Assembly: GCA_015662065.1 (NCBI GenBank)
Contig: DQUX01000074.1
Location: forward strand, 1-11,373
Direction of reading: 5' to 3'
DNA from: Anaerolineales bacterium
GTDB lineage: Bacteria > Chloroflexota > Anaerolineae > B4-G1 > DUEL01
DNA length: 11,373 nucleotides
Part shown: positions 1-5,616 of the stretch, in pieces
How positions within the stretch are numbered: the first letter of the stretch is position 1
Layout: each line of letters starts with the position of its first letter
The notes under the pieces: model-generated
The model's input: only the letters and a program-made list of their open reading frames with translations
Told to the model about the DNA's origin: nothing
Databases searched by the model: none
Position numbers and translations under genes: made by a program

Positions 1-245
1 CGACCGTCTCTCCTCGACTGGCGGATGATGTTCAGGAGATAGCTATCAAGTGTGGTATGGCGGCTTCTGTTACCTTTGATGGCCATTGTTACCGGGTGTA
101 CCTGGGCACGACTAGGACGGCACAGTGCAATTTGGACGCGGACAGAAGCGAATGGGTGGGTTATGAAGGTATGGCCTATTGTGTTGAGGTGCCGAACTCT
201 GTGGTGATGGTGCGGCAGAACGGCCATGCCTATTTCTCTGGAAAT
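1..245 (+). other. C-terminal part of an intein (splicing blocks F and G, probable LAGLIDADG endonuclease tail)
   Basis: The 81 residues read from base 3 do not belong to an epimerase. They begin with a SPRLADDVQEIAIKCG segment, which resembles the stretch following the second LAGLIDADG helix in homing-endonuclease inteins. They then show a block F-like VEVPNSVVMVR and a block G-like ending NGHAYFSGN, directly followed by Ser. Asn (243-245) is the expected cyclising residue and Ser (246-248) the +1 nucleophile of the host protein. Two residues are unusual: the penultimate position is Gly where His is commonest, and the block F position often occupied by His is Ser. Hand-counted GC is about 54% over 1-240 against about 67-68% over 301-420, consistent with a mobile insertion. 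The N-terminal splicing blocks and endonuclease core lie upstream and cannot be checked here. Confidence 0.85.
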
Positions 246-773
246 TCTAAAGGGACAGGCGACCAATACGTCCGCGACTACGCCCGCATCTACGGACTGC
301 CGGCGGTGGTGTTTCGTCAGAGCTGCATCTACGGCCCGCGGCAGATGGGGGTGGAGGACCAGGGGTGGGTGGCCTGGTTCGTCATCGCGGCGACCACCGG
401 CAAGCGGATCACGATCTACGGCGACGGCAAGCAGGTGCGGGATTTGCTATACGTGGAGGATCTGCTGGAGCTGTACGACCGGGCGATAGAGCGGATCGAC
501 GTGGCGGCGGGGCAGGTATACAACGTGGGAGGCGGGTCGGGGAACACTCTTTCCGTATGGGCGGAGTTCGGCCCGCTGTTGGAGCGGTTGCTGGGTCGAC
601 CGATCCCTGTGTCCTACGACGATTGGCGCCCCGGCGACCAGCGGGTCTATGTGTCCGACATCCGCAAGGCGGGACGGGAGCTGGGGTGGGAGCCGCGTGT
701 TGGGGTGGAGGAGGGGATTGGAAGGTTGTACGAGTGGGTTGTCGAGAATCGGGGATTGTTTGAGACGCAGTGA
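1..773 (+). CDS. NAD-dependent sugar-nucleotide epimerase (CDP-paratose/tyvelose 2-epimerase-like), intein-interrupted, 5' partial
   Basis: The frame is open from base 3 to the TGA at 771-773, so the 5' end lies outside the window; the ATG at 57 is internal to the intein and is not the gene start. Bases 246-770 encode 175 residues of host protein, beginning Ser-Lys. Recognisable blocks are SKGTGDQYVRDYAR, FRQSCIYGPRQ, EDQGWVAWF and GDGKQVRD. These match the second half of extended short-chain dehydrogenases of the RfbE/TyvE type, which invert a sugar hydroxyl on a CDP-sugar using bound NAD+. The Lys encoded at 249-251 should be the Lys of the Tyr-x-x-x-Lys catalytic motif; the Tyr and the Rossmann N-terminus lie beyond the intein, upstream of the window. 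The GT4 gene starts 71 bases downstream, which suggests a polysaccharide cluster. The substrate is not certain; it could be a GDP- or UDP-sugar epimerase/dehydratase of the same superfamily. Confidence 0.88.
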   Translation, partial: TVSPRLADDVQEIAIKCGMAASVTFDGHCYRVYLGTTRTAQCNLDADRSEWVGYEGMAYCVEVPNSVVMVRQNGHAYFSGNSKGTGDQYVRDYARIYGLPAVVFRQSCIYGPRQMGVEDQGWVAWFVIAATTGKRITIYGDGKQVRDLLYVEDLLELYDRAIERIDVAAGQVYNVGGGSGNTLSVWAEFGPLLERLLGRPIPVSYDDWRPGDQRVYVSDIRKAGRELGWEPRVGVEEGIGRLYEWVVENRGLFETQ

Positions 774-816
774 CACGGTGATAGGAGGGTTCTCCGCGTC
801 CCCCCTTCTCCGTGTC
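772..816 (+). other. Stem-loop overlapping the epimerase stop codon
   Basis: GACACGG (772-778) is the perfect reverse complement of CCGTGTC (810-816). Inner bases such as AGGAGGG opposite CCCCCCTT extend the stem imperfectly. No T-run follows, so it is not a classical rho-independent terminator. It could be an intercistronic processing or attenuation structure, or a copy of an intergenic repeat. Confidence 0.4.
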
Positions 817-832
817 GCCGCGTCGATTGTCC

Positions 833-837
833 AGAGG
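833..837 (+). promoter_or_regulatory. Ribosome binding site that decides the GT4 start
   Basis: AGAGG lies 7 bases before the ATG at 845. An in-frame GTG at 812 would add 11 residues but lies within a hairpin arm. The N-terminus beginning MKILIVLTYYRPH at 845 fits GT4 enzymes. Confidence 0.6.
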
Positions 838-844
838 CTTGTTG

Positions 845-1990
845 ATGAAGATCTTGATCGTTCTGACCTACTACCGTCCTCATGTGAGCGGCCTTACCAT
901 TTACGCTGAGCGGCTGGCGCGGGGACTGGCCCGGCGGGGGCACCGGGTCACGGTGATGACTTCTCGCTTCGATCGTTCCCTCCCTCTGGAGGAGGTGAGT
1001 GATGGCGTGCGGGTGGTGCGGGTTCCGGTGGCCTTCCGTGTCAGCAAGGGGGTCATCATGCCCACCTTCGGCTTCGTCGCCACGCGGCTGGTGCGGGAGC
1101 ACGACGTCGTCAGCCTGCACCTGCCCCAGTTCGACGCGGCGGGGGTGGCGGCGCGGGCCCGGTTGATGGGCAAGCCCGCCACGCTGACCTACCATTGCGA
1201 CCTGAAGCTCCCGCCGGGTCCCTTCAATCGGTTCGTCAATCAGGTAGTCCACGGGATGAACCACCTGGCCGGGCTGTGGGCCGACCGGGTGGTGGCCTAC
1301 ACCGAGGACTTCGCCACCCACTCCCCTTACCTCTCTCGTTTCGCCCACAAGGTGGTGATCATCCCGCCGCCGGTGGAGTTGCTCCATGCCGCCCCCGAGG
1401 ATGTGCGGGCCTTCGCCCGACGGCACGGGCTGGAGGGGCGGGGGCCGGTCGTCGGGATGGCGGCGCGGCTGGCGGCGGAGAAGGGGGTGGAGGTGCTGCT
1501 GGAGGCGTTGCCCCACGTGCTGGAAGTGTACCCTGAGGCGCAGGTCCTCTTCGCCGGGCAGCACCGGGACGTCCTGGGTGAGGAGGGGTACGCTCGGCGG
1601 CTGGCTCCCCTCTTCGAGCGGTACCGGGACCGCTGGACCTTCCTGGGGGTGCTGAGCCCGGAGGAGATGGCGACCTTTTACCCCAATCTCGACGTCATCG
1701 TTGTGCCGAGTCTGAACTCTACCGAGTCCTTCGGGCTGGTGCAGGTGGAGGCGATGTTATGCGGCACGCCCTCCATCGCCAGCGACCTGCCGGGGGTGCG
1801 GCAGCCGGTGTTGCAGACGGGGATGGGGGAGGTGGTGCCGGTGGGAGACAGCAGGGGCCTCGCGGAGGCAATTCTTCGTGTAGTCACTAATCGCGCCCAG
1901 TACCTACGTCCCCGGGAGGAGATCGCCGCCCGCTTTAGCGCCGAGCGCACCGTGGCGGGGTACGAGGCGCTGTTTGAGCGATTGATGTAG
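845..1990 (+). CDS. GT4-family (GT-B fold) glycosyltransferase
   Basis: This 381-residue cytosolic or membrane-associated enzyme should transfer a sugar from a nucleotide donor to a glycan or lipid acceptor with retention of configuration. It starts with a GT-B strand (MKILIVLTYY) and a Gly-containing loop near residues 15-18, followed by the helix YAERLARGLARRGH. The C-terminal domain has Arg208 and Lys213 in RLAAEKG, positions that contact donor phosphate in GT4 enzymes. It also has the family's E-x7-E motif at Glu294 and Glu302 (ESFGLVQVE), followed by a CGTPSIASDLPG block. The length is normal for the family. It lies 71 bases after the epimerase gene on the same strand, and the two are probably co-transcribed for surface polysaccharide or glycolipid synthesis. 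Donor and acceptor cannot be told from sequence; it could be mannosyl-, glucosyl- or galactosyltransferase-like. Confidence 0.92.
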   Translation: MKILIVLTYYRPHVSGLTIYAERLARGLARRGHRVTVMTSRFDRSLPLEEVSDGVRVVRVPVAFRVSKGVIMPTFGFVATRLVREHDVVSLHLPQFDAAGVAARARLMGKPATLTYHCDLKLPPGPFNRFVNQVVHGMNHLAGLWADRVVAYTEDFATHSPYLSRFAHKVVIIPPPVELLHAAPEDVRAFARRHGLEGRGPVVGMAARLAAEKGVEVLLEALPHVLEVYPEAQVLFAGQHRDVLGEEGYARRLAPLFERYRDRWTFLGVLSPEEMATFYPNLDVIVVPSLNSTESFGLVQVEAMLCGTPSIASDLPGVRQPVLQTGMGEVVPVGDSRGLAEAILRVVTNRAQYLRPREEIAARFSAERTVAGYEALFERLM

Positions 1991-2010
1991 GACGGGCTGC
2001 CGGCCCGTCC
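1990..2010 (+). terminator. Hairpin after the GT4 gene, terminator-like
   Basis: GGACGGGC (1990-1997) and GCCCGTCC (2003-2010) form a perfect 8-bp GC-rich stem with a 5-base loop. The stem includes the last base of the TAG stop. The sequence that follows (TGCGTTGG) has only a weak T content, so termination may be partial or factor-assisted. Confidence 0.5.
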
Positions 2011-2069
2011 TGCGTTGGAAACCCATTCAAAGCGGCGGTTGTGCGCCAGCCTCAGGGGAGGACCAACCG

Positions 2070-2999
2070 ATGAAACGTTCCTCGTGGTTGAACCGCTGGC
2101 TCTGCCCCTCCACTCGGGCCTTCCTTCAGGAGGCCCGCCGCACGCAGGGCTACTCCCTCGTTGACGCCCTGCACGGCTACATTTACGCCCGCTGGCCTTA
2201 CCTCTACATCGGCATTGGCACCGGGGAGCACCCTCTGGCACGGGTCCTTGGGCCGCTGGTGCGTGGGCTGGCCCGCCTCTCCTCGCCGCCATCTGACGAC
2301 CCCTGCCGGGCTACCTTCGCCGACACCTACCACGGCAAGGTCGTCCCTCTGGAGGCGGCGACGCAACTGGTCACGGTGGATGAGGAGATCCGCCTGACCG
2401 ATCTGGAGCAGGTGATTCCATACACCCGCGCTCGCGACCTCATCCTCAAGAATCCCGATCATATCGTCGTGCTGGATTGCCCCTGCCGGGTCTCTCGACC
2501 CGATCCTTGCCGGCCGCTGGACGTCTGTCTCATCGTCGGCGAGCCGTTTGCCGGCTTTATGGCCGACCACCACCCCCGCCGCTCCCGCTGGATCACCGCC
2601 GAGGAGGCGGTGGAGATCCTGCGGGCCGAGGAGGAGCGCGGCCATGTGCACCACGCTTTTTTCAAGGATGCAATGCTGGGCCGCTTCTACGCCATCTGCA
2701 ACTGCTGCGCCTGCTGCTGCGGGGCGATGCAGGCCCGCCGAAGCGGCACGCCTATGCTGGCTCCCTCCGGCTACGTGAGCCACGTGGATGCCGACCTCTG
2801 CGTCGGATGCGGCCTCTGTGCCGATGCCTGCCCCTTTGGGGTGATCTCGTTGGAGGATGGAGTGGCCGTCGTGGATGCCGCCGCCTGTATGGGCTGCGGC
2901 GTCTGCGTCTCCCACTGCCCCAACGAGGCCCTCGTCCTCGTGCGCGACCCCGCCCGCCCCGAGCCGCTGGAGATCCGCCACCTGCTGGAGGTGCAGTAG
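2070..2999 (+). CDS. 4Fe-4S dicluster ferredoxin-type protein with extra cysteine clusters
   Basis: This is a 309-residue soluble protein with no signal peptide or obvious membrane span. The start ATG is well placed, 7 bases after GGGGAGGA (2055-2062). The C-terminus carries two classical ferredoxin motifs: Cys244-x2-Cys247-x2-Cys250-x3-Cys254-Pro and Cys273-x2-Cys276-x2-Cys279-x3-Cys283-Pro, so two 4Fe-4S clusters are expected. Upstream are two further Cys groups: Cys137, Cys139, Cys147 and Cys153, then a dense run ICNCCACCC (Cys210, 212, 213, 215, 216, 217). The N-terminal 130 residues resemble nothing I can name. The protein probably carries electrons or acts as an oxidoreductase subunit, but no catalytic partner is adjacent: a glycosyltransferase lies before it and an exported protein after it. 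It could be a stand-alone redox enzyme with a further metal site. The substrate is unknown. Confidence 0.8.
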   Translation: MKRSSWLNRWLCPSTRAFLQEARRTQGYSLVDALHGYIYARWPYLYIGIGTGEHPLARVLGPLVRGLARLSSPPSDDPCRATFADTYHGKVVPLEAATQLVTVDEEIRLTDLEQVIPYTRARDLILKNPDHIVVLDCPCRVSRPDPCRPLDVCLIVGEPFAGFMADHHPRRSRWITAEEAVEILRAEEERGHVHHAFFKDAMLGRFYAICNCCACCCGAMQARRSGTPMLAPSGYVSHVDADLCVGCGLCADACPFGVISLEDGVAVVDAAACMGCGVCVSHCPNEALVLVRDPARPEPLEIRHLLEVQ

Positions 3000-3134
3000 T
3001 TCTTTTTGGCCAATAGGCGCGCAGATTCACGCAGAGGACCACAGATGGGGCAGGAAAATCTGTGAGAGCGGCGTTCATTTGCATCCCTTTTCAAGACAGA
3101 ATAGCGCAGACATCATTGCTTACAAGGAGGCCAA
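3000..3134 (+). repeat. Intergenic region with degenerate repeat-like sequence and a small inverted repeat
   Basis: This 135-base gap is less GC-rich than its surroundings. CGCAGATTCACGCAGAGG, CCACAGATG and AATCTGTGAGAG are variations on one 'cacAGAt/cgCAGAg' theme. CACAGAT (3040-3046) and ATCTGTG (3058-3064) form a 7-bp inverted repeat with an 11-base loop. From memory, similar degenerate 'cacagaggacacagag' stretches lie between genes in several bacterial phyla; this cannot be verified here. The region should also hold the promoter of the next gene, but I found no convincing -35/-10 pair. AAGGAGG at 3124-3130 is the ribosome binding site for the gene at 3135. Confidence 0.4.
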
Positions 3135-5570
3135 ATGCGCGCAAATAGGAATGTCCATCTGCTGCTTGCCTCCCTGCTGGGGGGGCTTCTGCTTCTAGGG
3201 CTTCTCCTGGCCCTTCCCCCTTCGGTCCCGGCGACGGCAGCGGGAGAGCCCCAGGTGCTCATCTCCGCCGTCCTCTACGACGGCTACCAGTCCCGCGACC
3301 CGGACGAGGCGGTTCAACTGGTCAACGCCGGCACGGCCCCCGCCGACCTGACCGGCTGGGAGCTCTGTAAGGAAACCGGTTCCGGCCTGAGCTGCCGCGC
3401 CCTTCCCTCCGCTGTGCTCTCGCCGACCGCCCGTATCTGGCTGGCCCGGGACGCGACCGCGTTCGCTGCTTCCTTCGGGTTCCCGCCGGATTACGAGATG
3501 AGCAGTTGGCTGGCCTACGGCCTGAGCAACGCCGGCGACGAGGTGATCCTGCGGGACGCAGGGGGCGGCGTGGTGGACGCCCTCGTCTACAAGGGGGGAG
3601 TGACTGTCACCACAGGCTGGTCCGGCCCGGCGGTGGAACCTTACCCGGCGGGCCGGGAGGAGGGGCAGATTCTCTACCGGATCCCCGACGAGGTCACCGG
3701 CCTCCCCGCCGCCGACACCGACGCCAGCGCCGACTGGATTCAGTTCACCGGCAACGTCACCTACGGCCGGCGGGTGCTCTACCCTGGCTGGGACCTGAAC
3801 CCCCTCTTCTGGCCCCTCTCCGTCACCGAACCGGCCACCGTCGTCGTCGGCATCGCCCCGGACCACGCCTTTGAGGTGGTCTCTCAGACCATCGCCCGGG
3901 CCCGACGCACCATCTCCGTTGAGGTCTACGCCCTCCGCCACCCGGACCTGGTGACCGCGCTGGTGCAGAAGGCGCGGGAGGGGGTAAGCGTGACCGTCTT
4001 CCTGGAGGGGCGGCAGGTGGGTGTGGGCGTGTCCGATCCCCGCTGGCAGCAGGAGCTGTGGGCCTGCCGGGAGATCGAGGCGGCCGGCGGGCGGTGCTGG
4101 TTTATGATCCACGAGACGGACGACCGCATCTTCAATCGCTACAGCTACCTTCACGCCAAGTTCCTCGTCGTGGATGACGACTGGGCGCTGGTCACCTCCC
4201 AGAACCTCTCCGTCAGCGGTCTACCCTCCGACGACAAGTCCAACGGCACCTGCGGCTCCCGGGGGGTGGTGCTGGCGACCAACGCGCCGGCCGTGGTGGC
4301 CCGCGCCGCTCAGGTCTTCCGTCTGGACCTGGACCCGGCTCATCACAACGACCTCCTGCGCTGGAACACCGCCTACACCGACACCTATGGCCCTCCGGTC
4401 GTCACCTACACTCCCGAACTGACAGTGCCGGATTGCACCACCGCGACCGTCCACTTCCCCGATCCCCTGACCGTCGGCGGCACCTTCGGCTTTGCGCTGC
4501 TCACCGCGCCGGAGGCAGCGCTGCGGAGGTCCGACGGGTTGCTGGGGCTGGTGGGGCGGGCCGGCCCGGAGGATGGCGTCTATGTGGAGCAGCTCTACGA
4601 GTACGTCGACTGGGGGACGAGCCCCGGCGACGACCCCAACCTGCGCCTGGAGGCATACATCGCCGCCGCCCGCCGGGGCGCGACGGTGCGCATCCTCCTC
4701 AACGGCGGCTCCTTCGGCCGGCCAGACTACGGGAATGACAATGTGGCCACCGTCGCCTATGTCAACCGGATCGCTCGCGCCGAGGGGCTGGACCTCGAGG
4801 CGGCCATCGGCGACCCCACTCGCTACGGCATCCACAACAAGATGGTCCTGGTCTGGCTCCACGACGAGGGGGGATATGCCCACATCGGCTCCATCAACGG
4901 CAGCGAGACCTCCAGCAAGCTTAACCGGGAGATGGCCGTTCAGGTCCGCTCCGATGCGGTCTATGCCTATCTGAAGGAGATGTTCGACCTGGACTGGCAG
5001 TGGTCCCACCCGCTCTATCTGCCCCTGGTGATGCGCCGGTACGTCCCTCCGGCCGATCACCTGCTGATCAGCGAGGTGATGGTCTGGAGCGGATGCGAGT
5101 GGGTGGAGGTATACAACCCGACTCCTTTTCCTGTCACGCTTACCGGCTACGGGGTCGGCGATGCGGAAACACCGGGCTGCTACGAGGGGATGTACCGCTT
5201 CCCGACGCGGTCGCTGGGGCCGGGGGAGGTCGTCGTGGTTGCCGGGGACGCTCGGGAGTGCACCGCCTTCACGCCCGACTACGAGATGTCCGGCGGCGAC
5301 CCCGATGTACCCAACCTGAGCAAGGACGCGGTCTGGGGCGCGGGGGAGTTTGGCCTGAACAACGGAGGGGACGAGGTGCTGTTGTTGGACCCCTCCGACC
5401 GGGTGGTGGACGTGGTGGTCTACGGCGACGGGGGGTACCCGGGCGTGGTAGGCCATCCGGGGGTGGGGTGGGGGGAGACGCTGGAGCGGATCCCAGCCTA
5501 CGCCGACACCGACGATTGCGGGTATGACTTCCAGGCCGGGTGGAGCCCGGGCTGGGTGAGGCTGCGGTAA
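3135..5570 (+). CDS. Exported LTD-PLD-PLD-LTD protein (phospholipase D-like nuclease or phosphodiesterase with two lamin-tail domains)
   Basis: The protein has 811 residues. AAGGAGG lies 4 bases before the ATG, a slightly short spacing. Residues 1 to about 36 form a signal peptide: basic start, long leucine-rich core, likely cleavage near ATAAG. Residues about 40-160 are a lamin-tail domain (VLISAVLYDG, NAGDEVILRD, VVDALVY). Residues about 225-620 hold a PLD pair. The first half has His340-x-Lys342-x4-Asp347 with Ser-Gln-Asn357. The second has His567-x-Lys569 and GSIN588, but Trp574 stands where the HKD Asp is expected. Residues about 640-780 form a second lamin-tail domain (LLISEVMVW, NNGGDEVLLLD, VVDVVVY). 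PLD pairs hydrolyse phosphodiesters through a covalent His intermediate; bacterial LTDs often accompany secreted nucleases. It should act outside the membrane on DNA, lipid or teichoic-type polymers; the substrate is unknown. No sortase motif or C-terminal anchor is visible. It converges on the minus-strand gene at 5615. Confidence 0.87.
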   Translation: MRANRNVHLLLASLLGGLLLLGLLLALPPSVPATAAGEPQVLISAVLYDGYQSRDPDEAVQLVNAGTAPADLTGWELCKETGSGLSCRALPSAVLSPTARIWLARDATAFAASFGFPPDYEMSSWLAYGLSNAGDEVILRDAGGGVVDALVYKGGVTVTTGWSGPAVEPYPAGREEGQILYRIPDEVTGLPAADTDASADWIQFTGNVTYGRRVLYPGWDLNPLFWPLSVTEPATVVVGIAPDHAFEVVSQTIARARRTISVEVYALRHPDLVTALVQKAREGVSVTVFLEGRQVGVGVSDPRWQQELWACREIEAAGGRCWFMIHETDDRIFNRYSYLHAKFLVVDDDWALVTSQNLSVSGLPSDDKSNGTCGSRGVVLATNAPAVVARAAQVFRLDLDPAHHNDLLRWNTAYTDTYGPPVVTYTPELTVPDCTTATVHFPDPLTVGGTFGFALLTAPEAALRRSDGLLGLVGRAGPEDGVYVEQLYEYVDWGTSPGDDPNLRLEAYIAAARRGATVRILLNGGSFGRPDYGNDNVATVAYVNRIARAEGLDLEAAIGDPTRYGIHNKMVLVWLHDEGGYAHIGSINGSETSSKLNREMAVQVRSDAVYAYLKEMFDLDWQWSHPLYLPLVMRRYVPPADHLLISEVMVWSGCEWVEVYNPTPFPVTLTGYGVGDAETPGCYEGMYRFPTRSLGPGEVVVVAGDARECTAFTPDYEMSGGDPDVPNLSKDAVWGAGEFGLNNGGDEVLLLDPSDRVVDVVVYGDGGYPGVVGHPGVGWGETLERIPAYADTDDCGYDFQAGWSPGWVRLR

Positions 5571-5616
5571 GGGGCGGGGACAGGCCCTGCTGAGGTCAGG
5601 GACAAGCCCTGCCCCT
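5570..5616. terminator. Bidirectional terminator-like hairpin with internal direct repeats between convergent genes
   Basis: AGGGGCGGGG (5570-5579) pairs with CCCTGCCCCT (5607-5616) over 10 positions, with one G-T wobble. Inside are two direct copies of GGGACARGCCCTGC (5577-5590 and 5599-5612), differing at one base. The hairpin begins on the last base of the TAA of the + gene and covers two bases of the minus-strand TAG. It lacks a strong T-tract on either side, so it is terminator-like rather than canonical. Confidence 0.5.

Noticed and set aside
57..773. A complete 238-residue gene starting at the ATG at 57
   Set aside because: The frame stays open to the window edge, and the ATG lies inside intein sequence without a good ribosome binding site. 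The gene starts upstream of the window.
647..1564. A 305-residue minus-strand open frame
   Set aside because: It lies antisense to the GT4 gene, has His/Arg/Gln-rich composition and no recognisable domain.
3079..3107. A possible promoter (TTGCAT) before the exported-protein gene
   Set aside because: No acceptable -10 lies 16-18 bases downstream.
3195..4154. A 319-residue minus-strand open frame
   Set aside because: It lies antisense to the signal peptide, first LTD and first PLD half, and has biased composition.
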